From Iris pallida (Eukaryota; Streptophyta; Magnoliopsida; Asparagales; Iridaceae): a DNA stretch of 64,000 nt. The translations under genes and the position numbers were made by a program. Location: the NCBI GenBank assembly GCA_029216955.1, contig JANAVB010033216.1, forward strand, positions 11,778,198 through 11,842,197, given 5' to 3'. Shown here one piece after another: positions 49,487 through 61,955 of this stretch (position 1 is its first letter; every line of letters starts with the position of its first letter). The notes under the pieces were generated by a model, which saw only the letters and a program-made list of their open reading frames with translations, did not search any database and was not told the origin of the DNA.

Positions 49487-52400
49487 TCACGGTCCAAGAA
49501 GATATGGGTAACGCTCATGCATCTCATCCTCCCGCTCCCATGTAGACTCTCCTGGAGAATGATGCCTCCATACGACACGTACCAAAGGTATCACCTGGTT
49601 CCTCAGAACCCTCTTCCGTCGATCCAGTATCTCCACTGGCTGCTCTGGATAGCTGAGAGAAGGTCCAACCTCAATCTCCGAATGATCGAGCACATGGCTA
49701 GGATCAGCCATGTACCGTCTCAACTGTGATACATAGAATACGTTGTGGACCTCCACTAGTATAGGTGGCAAGTCTAGCCTGTAATCCACGTCGCCGACTC
49801 TCCCGCTGATAACGAAAGTGCCGATGAAGTGCGGGCTAAGCTTCCCGCCTCCACCAAAATGTATCGTACCACGAGTCGGAGATATCCTCAAGAAAACCTG
49901 GTCTCCAACCTAATCACAAGCAAGGTCTCAATTTAATTATGATAAACAAACATGATCAATAAACACAAAACAGACAACCTAAATCTAATCCTACTCTAAT
50001 CTGTACCTCAAACTCCAATAGCCTCTGGTGGCTATCGGCCCAGTGCCGATGTCTGTCCTGCACCACGCAAAGTCTGTCCCTGATGGGCTTCACCTTCTCG
50101 GCTGCGTTAACAACCATCTCTAGTCCAAGTAAAGCTCGTTCAACAACATCATCCCAAGATAAGGGTGTACGACACCTACGCCCGTACAGAGCCTCAAAAG
50201 GTGACATCTCAATGCTGGCCTGTAAACTGTTATTGTAAGCAAAATCCACCAAATGTAGATGATCCTCCCAGGAACCTCCAAAGTCCAGGACGCACGTCCG
50301 TAGCATATCCTCAAGTGTCTGAATAGTCCTTTCTGACTGTCCGTCCGTCTGGGGGTGGTATGCAGTACTAAACTTGAGCTGAGTGCCCAAGCTGGTCTGC
50401 AGACTCCTCCAGAAATAGGAAGTAAAGCGACTATCCCGATCCAAGAAGATGCTGACCGGAACCCCATGAATCATGACTATCTGCCACATATACATCTCCG
50501 TAAGCCTCTCTGTAGACTTACCTACCTTGGACAAGAAGTGGGCCGATTTAGTCAACCTGTCAACGATGACCCAAATTGCGTCTTTCCCTCCTGGTGTACG
50601 CGGCAATCCGGATATGAAATCTATAGTGATATGCTCCCATTTTCACTCGAAAATGGGCAATGGCTGCAATAATCCACCAGGCCTCTGCCTCTCTGCCTTG
50701 ATCTGCTGACAGACCAAGCACCTAGCTATGAAGCGAGCTGCCTCCCGCTTCATCCCGTACCACCAAATATGCTCCTTCAGATCTCGATACATCTTGTTGG
50801 CACCAGGGAGTATAGAGTACTGAGATCTGTGGGCCTCCTGCAAAATCTGCTCTCCGAGATCTCCACTGGGCACACATAACCTGGAATCGTGCCTCAAGAT
50901 ATCATCCTCTGCAAGAGAAAACTCGCCCTCCACCAATCCTGCTCGAACCAGCTCTCGGAGACACCGTAGAGCAACGTCCTCAAACTGTGTCGCCTTGATC
51001 CTCTCCATCAATTCCGAGTGTATCTGCATGCCCCACATCTGCATTTGTAATCCGGACACAATTACCTCAATCCCAAGGCTCTCCAAGTCTGCAAGCAAGT
51101 GTCGATCCAAAGTCAAACACATAGCCATCGGATACCTACTCAAGGCATCGGCAACCACGTTGGCCTTCCCTGGATGATACTGAAGTGATATGTCAAAGTC
51201 TTTCATCAACTCTAGCCATCTGTACTGCCTCATGTTCAGCTCCTTCTGAGTGAACACATACTTTAAGCTCTTGTGATCTGTAAAAATCTCTACCCTCTCT
51301 CCATACAGATAGTGCTTCCATAACTTCAGAGCAAATATTATTGCTGCAAGCTCCAGGTCGTAGGTAGGGTAGTTCTTCTCATGGGGACGTAATTACCTGG
51401 AAGCATAGGCAATCACCTTTCCATGCTGCTGTAAAACACAACCCAACCCCTTTCCTGAAGCGTCACTATAGATAGTGAATTCTCCTGATCCTGAAGGCAA
51501 TGTCAGAATCAGAGCTGTCGTAAACCGCTTCTTCAACTCATCAAAAGCTGCCTGACACTCCTCTGACCAAACAAACTCAGCATCCTTCCGGGTCAACCGA
51601 GTCAACGGCTCTGCAACCCGGAAAAAATCTTGCACAAATCTCCGATAATATCCTGCCAGCCCCAGGAAACTGCGGATCTCTGCAACTGAAGTCGGCGCTG
51701 CCCATGCCTCAACTGCTACGATCTTCTTGGGGTCAACTGAGATCCTATCTCCAGTCACCACATGCCCCCAAAAAGTCAACCCGGTCCAAGAAGAACTCAC
51801 ACTTGGAGAGCTTTCCATAAAGCTGCTCCTTCCTGAGAGTCTCCAGCACTATCCTCAAATGCTCCTCGTGCTCCTCCTCAGTCTTGGAATATACCAAGAT
51901 GTCGTCAATGAACACCACCACAAACTGATCCAAGTACTGGTGGAACACCTTGTTCATTAGGTTCATAAATACTGTTGGTGCATTGGTTAGCCCAAACGGC
52001 ATAACCAAAAACTCAAACTGCTCGTACCGTGTCCTGAAAGCGGTCTTAGGAATATCCTCCCCCTTTACCTTCACATAGTGATATCCTGACCTCAGATCAA
52101 TCTTGGAAAATACTCGAGCTCCGCTCAACTGGTCAAAAAGATTATCGATCCGCGACAGTGGATATCTGTTCTTGATCGTGAGGTTGTTGAGTGCCCTGTA
52201 GTCAATACACATCCGTACTGACCCATCCTTCTTTGGCACAAACAATACTGGTGAACCCCATGGCGATGAACTCGAACGGATGAAGCCCTTGTCCTGCAGC
52301 TCATCCACCTGCTTCTTCAGCTCCACTAACTCACTGTTGTTCATCCGATAGACATGCTGAGAGATGGATTCCGCTCCTGGAACCAAGTCTATCGAGAAAT

Positions 52401-52960
52401 CAATGTCTCTGTCTGGTGTCAATCCAGGCAACTCCTTTGGAAAAACATCCATATACTCTACTATTAAGGGGTGTGGAATCGTCTGCTCCTCAATCGAGAC
52501 TGCGCAGAAAACTTTGCTGCTCTGCTCCGTCTGACGTCTGGAGTACTCGAACTCTGGCTCCCCCCGGCACTCTGAAGAGAACTCTACCCCCTCTGCAATC
52601 AATGCTGGCATGGTGCCTGCTCAACCAATCCATACCGAGTACTATATCGTAGTTCGACAATGGCATTACGAGCAGGCTCACCTCCAACTCACGGCCTCCT
52701 AAAACAATACTCCGACCCTTACAAACATCACTCACGAGGATAATGCCACCCCCGATCGTGATCTTGTAAGTCCTAGACAACGATTCAGCTATAATACCAT
52801 GTTTAATCGCAAAAGATACTGATATGAAGTTATACGAAGCACCGGAATCGAATAATGCAAAAGCTGGAATGGAGTCGAGAAGAACCGAACCTGCGATCAG
52901 CTCTCCAATCGCCTCTGCATCCTCAGCCGCCATGGCGAAAGCTCGCCCCTGCTAGCCTCC
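49487..52960 (-). pseudogene. Element B pol: protease, RT, RNase H, integrase, chromodomain
   Basis: Protease FALFDSGASYNFIS and [10 protein letters not shown] are in 52490-52933. RT is in 51745-52611: [46 protein letters not shown]. RNase H is in 51393-51818: [15 protein letters not shown]. 50643-51257 holds the rest of RNase H (DALSRYP) and the integrase zinc finger ([12 protein letters not shown]). 49956-50606 holds the integrase core: [36 protein letters not shown]. 49487-49891 holds GPY/F-like text and a chromodomain with RVVWRHHSPGESTWERED. RT and integrase catalytic residues look present, but at least three frame breaks and nonsense codons occur. An intron-like 97-nt segment interrupts the integrase. 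Confidence 0.92.
49910..50006 (-). other. Putative 97-nt GT-AG intron in element B integrase
   Basis: On the minus strand the codons for LLEFE end at 50007, followed by GTACAGATTAG. The segment ends GTGATTAG at 49910 and coding resumes with GTT GGA GAC (VGDQVF). Taking out 97 nt rejoins the domain in frame at phase 0 and matches the uninterrupted order in G (MEFADGDMVLVKISP). Left in, it shifts the frame to a stop. It is U-rich, as plant introns are. Confidence 0.6.
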
Positions 52961-54151
52961 CCTGGCCTGTTGCTGATGCTGAACAAATCTCTGCTGCTGT
53001 GTCGGCAGGGCTGGTCCCCTCGCTCATCCCATACGGCACTCCCTCATCTGGTGGTCTGCTGAACCACACACTAGGCACTGGCCCAGCCTCTTCTGACACT
53101 CAATGGTGACATGCCCGGGCTTCTTGCAGTAAGCACAAGTGATAACCTATCTCTAGCCCTGCTAGTGCTGTCTCGGCTGCTGCTGCTGTCTCTGCTGGAA
53201 CGGCTACGGCTGGAACTGCCTCGGCTGCTGGTACTGAAAGTGAGGCCTCTTGGCCTGGCCTCCGCTGCTGCTGCCCCCAACAGGGTCTCGCCCCCTCTTG
53301 AGCCTAAGCTCAAGATCATCCTCAGCCAATAAGGCTCCCGTCAAAATATCCTCAAAAGTGGCATCCCTGTTGCCCTTTGTCAAAGACTTGACTTCCTTGA
53401 CCAGACCCTTCCGGAACCTTTGGGCCTTCACCGTCTCGCTCAAGACCTCTACGAATCTGTCGAGGCGGCCGAACTCCCCAGCGTACTCCTCTACTGACAG
53501 GCTCCCCTGAACTAAGCTCTCGAACTGCGACTCCAAGCGCGAAATCTGGAAAGAACTTATTCTTGAATAATCCCTTAAAATCCTCCCAGGTCTGTCCAGC
53601 TACCCCCACCCTGGGGTCTGACTGATACCAGGTGCGAGCAAGATCTCGCATCCGGCTAGCTGCTGCCTCTATCTGGAGATCTGCCGGTATCCGGGCCAGG
53701 CGAAAGATCTCCTCTATATGCTCGATCCACTCATCAGCATATAGGATCCCCTCTGTCCCCAGGAAGTCTCTGGGGCTCATCTTCTGGAACTGTTCTATCC
53801 CCGGTGTCCTCGGTTGTTGAACCACTGGTCGGGCTGCGACTGTCGTAAGGCCAACTCCATGCCCCTGTCCTGTCGGGCCTGCTGTCAGTCCATAAACTAT
53901 TGGAAGTAGATGAATATTTGTGCCGCATCCACGTAACCTGTAGGTGGCAACTGCTGGAAAGGCACCTCTGAGATAACTGGGTCCTGCCTCCGAACCGGAG
54001 GAGGCATACCCCTTGCTGCTGCTGCTGAAGCCCCAATACAAGCAGAAGTGGCAGGAGTTGCAGTCTTCTGTCCCTACGAAACTGGCTGAGAGGTAGCAGA
54101 CCCCTCTACAGCATCCCCATGAATGGTACGCTGTGACCGCGTCTCCACCAT
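52961..54151 (-). pseudogene. Element B gag
   Basis: ATG at 54151 gives MVETRSQRTIHG, similar to MVLTRSSQ in G. The reading then changes frame. SPRDFLGTEGILYADEWIEHIEEIF and TWEDFKGLFKNKFFP belong to the capsid (part of 53352-54179). SVEEYAGEFGRLDRF continues it in 53204-53536. Zinc knuckles CAYCKKPGHVTIEC and CLVCGSADHQMREC lie at about 53130-53030. Stops (including one after ECRMG) and at least two frame changes break the gene. Confidence 0.85.
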
Positions 54152-54317
54152 CCTGAAGACAGACCAACAAGAGTATCAATTTCTGAGAAAGAAGTGATAT
54201 AACAAAGGTGGACAGTTAATTTCAAAAGAATCAGTTGACACTAAGGATTTAGGTGGCAATAAAAGAGTTTTTCCTAATGTGACTGAGTACCTTAAAAACT
54301 AATGTCCTATATCCTAC

Positions 54318-54394
54318 TGCAGGCTGTAGTGATACTCTGGTTCGAATACCACTACACTTCTAGTCTAGACCTGCATGGGCCACCACTAAAAATG
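54318..54394 (-). promoter_or_regulatory. Element B leader: 19-nt motif and hairpin
   Basis: The minus strand has GTGGTGGCCCATGCAGGTC (54368-54386). The hairpin arms are GTAGTG and CACTAC (54350-54355 and 54326-54331), different bases from the other elements but again complementary. Outer arms TGCAGG/CCTGCA are at 54370-54375 and 54318-54323. Confidence 0.65.
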
Positions 54395-54435
54395 TGTCAC
54401 GACCCGCACCCTAGAGTAAGGACACGAGACGTAGG
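54395..54435 (-). repeat. Element B 5' LTR, terminal 41 bp
   Basis: TGTCACGACCCGCACCCTAG and following bases match the B LTR end with few changes, then the match stops at the SIRE-type sequence. Confidence 0.85.
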
Positions 54436-54489
54436 TGTAGGACCGTTGGGCACCTCTAGAGGGGGGGTGAATAGAGTGTGTGCGTGTGC
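54436..54489 (-). mobile_element. 54-bp end of a SIRE-type copia LTR
   Basis: TGTAGGACCG begins a segment containing CACCTCTAGAG and GGGTGAATAGAGTG. This parallels the end of copia A's LTR (9148: CAACTCTAGAGGAGGGTGAA). It is cut after 54 bp by element G. The rest is presumably beyond the window. Confidence 0.65.
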
Positions 54490-56419
54490 TGTCACGACCT
54501 GCTACCCAAATTGTTGGGCCAGGCCGAGGCATGCCCAGCCTACGTTGAGATAAAACGTAGTAAGCTGTTCTAAAGACAACAGGATAAGACTAAATGTGCT
54601 AACAGTTCTATAAGTGAAAAAGAATCAAAAATGCTCCAAACACAAAAGTCGTCGTATATAGTAAAATATCCAAGTACAAGTAATCTGAAATGTAAAACTG
54701 GATACATGTCCAGTTACAAAATGATATAGTCTAATACATGTCTACTCTCAAAAGTCTAAGTAAACAAAAGACAACTAGGCGAGGTTCCCCGCAGGAACAT
54801 CCTCGTAAAGCAGAGCCGGGTCCTCGACGATATCTCCATAGTATGTGTCACAGAGTAACTCCTCCTCAGTAAGGATACCTACAACGTTATCCTATCAGGA
54901 CGGGAGCAAGTACTAAATCTAACAAACATATAATACTGATCATGTGATGAAAAAGAAATGACATATCATGTTGGTTCAGTTTTTAGGTATGTTTTTAGCA
55001 TGGCGATAGATAGACATTTTAAAGTTTAAAACTGTAGTAGGTGAGTGATCAGTCAATAGATAATCAGGATGTACAGTGGTACATATCAATTTTTTGATGT
55101 GCACATACGTACACATAACGGCATCGGTGTATATCCATACACAAACGCGGGACCAGACATACGACACAGATACATATAGAATGTAACGGTGCTCGGTAAA
55201 TACATACGAAGAAGGGGGTCATGATCACGTACACTACTAGCAGTTTTTCCTTAACCCGTTATTTAAGCATGTGAGAGGGACTATGAGATACGTATAAACA
55301 TGGTAGAGACTGAAAGTAATACAACATGTAAAGTTCTAACTTGCTACCCCAAGGATCAGCATTTAACATGGTTGGTGATTCACAGTTTTATGGTTTATAG
55401 CAGTATGTAAAGTTCGTAGAAAGTACTTGCCTCTAGCAAAGCAAAATAAAACAAGCTGCGATAACAATGCTATGGATGTCTGGTAGCTCGTCACTGTAGA
55501 AGTAAATACAACAACTTAGTTTTACACTAAGCTAAAACACTAGGACACTAATTGGCGCGACACGACTTGTGACTGGGCACCTAGCCAAAATGATGACTTG
55601 GCATAGGGGACCAATGTGGGGTGACACACTACTTTAACTAACTTTCCAGGGTCTTTACACTAGTGAGGGATGAGGTTTAACACGGCCAAAACTCAAGGAT
55701 AGCACAAAAGCTACAAGTCGTAATTAAACAACAAATAAATCAAAAGACCACTGTGTTCTAACAATTTTAGAGATAGGCAAAAGGCCTAGTTTTTCTTAAA
55801 GTAAAGTATCAAAGTGATCTTTGTTAATCATAGAAATTTATTATAATTTTTCTGGAATTTATTATCCAGTACAAATATTTTATAAAAATTAGTTTTCCTA
55901 ATTATACAGAAAGTGAGTTTTGGTTTCATATGCCAAACTAGTGGCAAAATAGTAAATTAAATACTACAAAAATTATACTAAATTAGCTAACTTAACATAG
56001 TATCTAAAACCTATTTTTCCACAATTTTAGCAGTACTTCAAGTATTTTTAGAAAATCAAAAACAGCATTGTACACAATAATTAATTATCTGCGTATTTTG
56101 TCCATGTATATAATTTGAACCAAAGTTCAAATACAGGACCCAAGGCCATGAATCAAGTCCAATTTGACTTGTACAGGTCTTGAATGTGTGAAAACACATT
56201 TGGGCCCAAATACCCATGCTAGGCTTGGACACCAAATGGTTGCAGTAATTTAAATATACTAAAAATATGATTTGGCAATAGTGCCAAGGAAATATTATTA
56301 TTTTAATATGGTAAAGTTATGCATAGTGAAAATATACATACATATGGAAAAGTTACATATATCTATGTATAAGGAAAATACTTTATTTATAAAGTACACA
56401 TATATTTATACAAATATGT

Positions 56420-57130
<711 letters not shown>

Positions 57131-57815
57131 ACTGGTAAAATGCAGTATATACATATATATATAAAATAAAATAAAACAGAAAAGAAAAAGGAAAAAGGAA
57201 AAGAAAAAGAAAAGGAAAAAGCGACAGTGGCCGGGCTCGAACCCGAGCCAACACAGCGCGCGCAGGGGGGGGTTTAGATTAGAATGGGCTGGCCAGGGGA
57301 TCAGCCCATCAGTTGTGTTAGGGAAAGGGTTGTGTTTAATTTATTTAGGTTCAAATTAATTAACATAAAAAAAATATAAAAACCATCCTGTGTCCTGACA
57401 GTTAAGGACACAGGTATCAGCGTGTCCTCGCTTAGCACGACACGCATGAAGCGACTTGGCCGTGTCCAAGCCAACCCTAGTATTGCCCGTGTCCTGGCGA
57501 GTCTCATATGTGAAGACGAGACTCGCACGACACGAATCGAAGCTGACACTTACGTGTCCGACTTCTCCACGAAGTTTCGAAGGCGGAGGCGGCGGCTTGG
57601 GGCATCGGGACGGTGGCGGAGAGGTGGCGACGAGTTCGCCTCACTGCGGCGAACCTTATGATGGTGGTGGATGGTGGTGGCGTGCGTCGTAGGGACGGCG
57701 CTCGGGTCTAGCCGGAGCTAGGGTTTCGGCGGAGGGAAAATAGAGAAGAACAGGGCGGTGGTTGGTCGTGGAGGAAATTTAGGGTTAGGGTTTAGGTCTG
57801 GGGAGTGTGGGGGGG

Positions 57816-57823
57816 TTTAAATA
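57816..57823 (-). promoter_or_regulatory. Element G LTR TATA-like box
   Basis: TATTTAAA on the minus strand lies before GC-rich leader, the position of TATA boxes in C and B. Telo-box-like AAACCCTAA follows (57780-57796). Confidence 0.5.
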
Positions 57824-58275
57824 GGGTCTTTGGAGGCGGTGGGGGCAGCCGGATTCGGCGGGGGCAGCGGTCGTGGTTGGTCGGGGCAGGGGTCAGCGGG
57901 GGTTGGTGAGAGTTCAGAGGAGAGAGAGAGAGAGAGCTGTCGTGGGGGGGGGGGTTCGGAAAGAATTGCAATAGGGCCCTTAGGAAATAGGATTTTACAC
58001 AATCGAATTACTAGTGAGAGAATGCAAAACTGAATTTGCATTTCCTAATTAAAACATTTCCTTTTATTACAAACTGATATAAAATCATTTCAAAAAATTG
58101 CAAAACCTATTTAATTAATTTCAAATAATTTGCAAAGTGATATTTTTATATATAAAACTTATTTAGAAATTATAGAAAATTCCTAAAAATCCTAATAAAA
58201 TATTTTAAGGCCAAAACTAACATTAAAAATTAATTAGCACTAATAAAACTAAAATTTGAAAAACAGGGGCTTACA

Positions 58276-58312
58276 AGTCTTCCCTCCTTGAAAAATTTCG
58301 TCCTCAAAATTC
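58276..58312 (-). promoter_or_regulatory. Element G polypurine tract
   Basis: The minus strand reads GAGGACGAAATTTTTC and then AAGGAGGGAAGACT immediately before TGTAAGCCCC. Confidence 0.85.
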
Positions 58313-58400
58313 ACAAGGATTGAAGACCCAACAATATTCTAACATAGCAAGCAATGCAACAAAATGACTAAGGCTACGATCGAAACTAACCTCTAAGGTA

Positions 58401-61400
58401 TCAAGCGGGAACGGGTGGTTCCCTCGCAGCGGTTGGATCGAACAAGTAAGGGTATCTCTCCCTCATGTCCGACTCCCTCTCCCAAGTAGATTCACCTGGG
58501 GAGTGACGGCTCCAAGCTACTCGTACTAGGGGTATAACCTTGTTCCTCAGTCTCTTCTCTCTCCTGTCTAATATCTCCACTAGCTGCTCAGAAACTGTAA
58601 GGCTCGGTCCGACCTCCAACTCTGAATGATCTAGCACATGACTGGGGTCTGGAACATATCTTCTCAGCTGAGATACGTGAAAGACGTCGTGAACTCCTGC
58701 TAGATTGGGTGGAAGTGCAACCCTGTAAGCTACCTCTCCAATCCTGCCAAGTACCTCGAATGGCCCGATGTATCTGGGGCTCAGCTTCCCTCCTCGTTCG
58801 AACCGGATCGTCCCTCGAGTAGGTGATATCTTCACTAGCACCATATCACCGTCTGCGAACTCCATCGGTCTGCGACTAGCATCAGCCCAGTGTTTCTGCC
58901 TGTCCTGAGCTACTCTGAGCCTGTCTCTGATCATTCCGACTTTTTCTGCTGCATCCGTGATCATCTCTGGTCCAAGCATAACTCTGTCTCCGACATCATC
59001 CCAAAAGAGCGGTGTACGACATCGTCGTCCATATAGCGCCTCGAAAGGAGACATACCAATATTGGCCTGGTAGCTGTTGTTGTATGAAAACTCTACCAAG
59101 TGCAGATGGCTCTCCCATGATCCTCCGAAGTCCAGCACGCAGGTCCTCAGCATATCCTCCAGTGTCTGTATCGTCCTCTCGGACTGCCCATCTGTCTGCG
59201 GGTGGTACGCCGTACTGAACTTGAGCCTACTGCCCAACTCCTCCTGTAAGCTCCTCTAGTAGTGGGATGTAAATCTACTATCTCTGTCTGACACGATGCT
59301 CACCGGCACTCCGTGCAGGCGAACTATCTGCTGCATGTATAGCTCCACTAACTTCTCGGTGGAAAGCCCCACCTTGAAGGGTATGAAGTGCGCACACTTC
59401 GTCAGCCTGTCTACAATGACCCAGATGGCATCCTTCCCTCCTTGGGAACGAGGAAGCCCTGAAACGAAGTCCATCGTAATATGTTCCCACTTCCACTCGG
59501 GAATGGGTAACGGCTGCAACAAACCAGCTGGCCTCTGGCGCTCCGCCTTGACCTGCTGGCAAACTAGACATCTCGAGATAAAATGCGATACAACTCTCTT
59601 CATCCTGTGCCACCAAAGATGTTCCCGCAAGTCACGGTACATCTTGTTAGCACCAGGGTGAATAGAATATCTCGATCGGTGTGCCTCCTACAAGACTGCC
59701 TCTACCAGCTCTTCTCTCGGCACGCACAATCGGCTGCCATGCCTCAAGGATCCATCCTCTGCTATAGTGAAGTCATCCAGCAGTCCGGCTGATGCCTGGG
59801 GTCGAAGTCTGCGAAGGCTCTCATCTGTAGAATGTGCCTCCCTGATCTGCTCCATCAAACCTGACTGAATGTCAAGCGCCATCATCTGTATCACTGATCC
59901 TGGCCGAACTAGCTCGATACCGAGCTTCTCTAGATCCTCCCGCAAATGCCGATCAATCATCAGATACCATGCCATTGGATGCCTGCTCAGCACATCCGCC
60001 ACCATATTTACCTTTCCGGGGTGATACTGTAAATCGATGTCAAAGTCCTTCATCAACTCCAACCATCGCCTTTGCCTCATGTTCAGCTCTTTCTGCGTGA
60101 ACACATACTTCAAGATTTTGTGGTCAGTAAAGATTTCCACACGCTCTCCGTATAAGTAATATTTCTATAACTTGAGTGCAAAGATCACCGCAGCTAACTC
60201 TAGGTCATGGATAGGATAATTCCTCTCATGAGTCCGCAATTGCCTAGATGCATAAGCAATTACTTTCCCGTGCTGCTGTAGAACACATCCTAGCCCCTTT
60301 CCAGAAGCATCGCTAAAAATGGTGAAACCTCCAGAACCTGAAGGTAAAGTCAGAACTGGAGCGGTCGTCAGCCTCCTCTTCAGCTCCTCAAATGCTGTCT
60401 GGCAGTCCTCTGACCAAATGTACTCTGCGTCCTTCCGCGTCAGCTTCGTCATGGGTTCAGCTATCCTAGCAAAGTCCTGGACGAACTTTCTATAATAGCC
60501 TGCTAAACCCAGAAAGCTCCTGATCTCTGAAACTGACGTCGGAGCCTTCCACGTCTCAACTGCAGCGATCTTCTTGGGATCCATCGAGATTCCGTCTCCA
60601 GTGACTACATAGCCGAAAAACTCCACTCGGTCTAAAAAGAACTCGCACTTCGGCAATTTGGCAAACAATCTCTCCTGCCTCAGAATCCCCAAAATTGTCC
60701 GCAAGTGCTCTACATGCTCCTCTGGCGTCTTCGAGTATATCAGGATGTCGTCGATAAACACCACGACGAACTTATCCAGATACTGGTGAAATGTCTTATT
60801 CATCAAGTTCATAAAGACAACTGGCGCATTTGTGAGACCAAATGGCATCACCAGAAACTCGTACTGCCCGTACTTCGTGTTGAATACCGTCTTCTGGATG
60901 TCTGCTGGCCTAACCTTCACCTGGTGGTACCCGAATCTCAAGTCTATCCTGGAAAATACCTTCGCCCCGCTCAACTGGTCGAACAAATCATCTATCTTGG
61001 GCAGAGGATATTTGTTCTTGATAGTGATGGCATTCAAAGCCCGGTAGTCAATACACAACCGGACTGTACCATCCTTCTTAGGCACAAAGAGCACTGGCGC
61101 TCCCCATGGAGAAGCACTGGATCGAATGAAACCCTTTTTCAACAGGTCATCAATCTGCTCTTTCATCTCTATGGCCTCCTTGGGATTCACTCTATAGCAA
61201 GCCCGGGATACTGGTGATGAACCCGGCACTAAATCTATAGTGAACTCTACATCTCTGTCAGGCGGAAGTCCTGGAAGATCCTCTGGGAATACATCCATAA
61301 ACTCCCTAATGATAGGGTGTGGCGGTGCTGCGTCCCCGACTGTAGCACAACAGTTCGGCTCTAGGCTGATCTCCGGCCCTGTCCTCCTGACACGAAATGG

Positions 61401-61955
61401 TACTGTGCCTGGGGGACTGAACAAAATACTACCCTCATGGCAATCTATAGATGCATGGGCATAGTTAAGCCAGTCCATCCCCAATATGATATCATAACCG
61501 GGGAGTGGCATCACAAAGAATCGCCTCTCGAACTCTCTCCCGGCTATCAGAATAGAGCATCTATAGCTAGCTCTAATAGGCACTGGTCCTCCTCCCGTCA
61601 TTACTCTACTAATCTCCGCAGTAGATGTAGATACTAAATGATGTTCTTGCATAAACTCTAATGATAGGAAGCTATGAGATGCACCAGAATCAAACAAGCA
61701 TAGAGCTAGAAAAGTATGCAAATAAATATGACCTGTAATGACGTCAGCTAAGTAATTCGGCTCCGAAACCTGCTCCGGCTTCGGCTCAATGGCTAGACTA
61801 TAAACCCTCCCCTGAGGTCCCTTCTGCTGCTGCAGATGCTGCCCGAACCTTTGCTGCTGAGTCAGGAGCGGTCCTCTAGTCTTCGCTACTGGGCACTCTC
61901 GAAGCTGATGGGTGGCAGACCCACAAGCCAAACACTGCCCCCAACTTCTTCCTGC
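58401..61955 (-). pseudogene. Element G pol: protease, RT, RNase H, integrase, chromodomain
   Basis: 60165-61931 (588 aa) has the second zinc knuckle ([11 protein letters not shown]), protease [12 protein letters not shown] (residues about 79-90), [15 protein letters not shown] ILGMDWLNY, and RT with [36 protein letters not shown]. RNase H starts [15 protein letters not shown]. It stops at TAG where related copies have [11 protein letters not shown]. 59688-60140 holds DALSR-like DVLSRHP. 59256-59642 has the integrase zinc finger [12 protein letters not shown] and core ([20 protein letters not shown]). 58401-59237 has YHPQTDGQSERTIQ, GPF/Y-like YIGPFEVLGR and the chromodomain (RVAWSRHSPGESTWERES). 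Three TAG codons (60165, 59688, 59256) sit at expected Trp, Gln and Trp. RT residues LRFGYHQ have Phe where relatives have Ser. Confidence 0.93.

Larger units (their letters stand above)
45429..54435 (-). mobile_element. Gypsy (Tekay-type chromovirus) element B
   Basis: 3' LTR 45429-49407, interior 49408-54394 and the first 41 bp (+ reading) of the 5' LTR 54395-54435. The minus-strand interior encodes gag, protease, RT, RNase H, integrase and a chromodomain in the gypsy order. It inserted into F pol. Its 5' LTR was later split by a SIRE-type element, so the remainder lies outside the window. The LTR family is the same as 1-1512 and the solo LTR at 3489. Confidence 0.92.

Noticed and set aside
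54326..54355. tRNA gene suggested by GGTTCGAATACC
   Set aside because: The T-loop-like word lies on the strand opposite to element sense, no cloverleaf can be drawn around it, and it forms the loop of the leader hairpin of element B.
61931..61955. Programmed gag-pol frameshift in element G
   Set aside because: The break falls between two zinc knuckles that are in one frame in B and F, so a single-base mutation is simpler.
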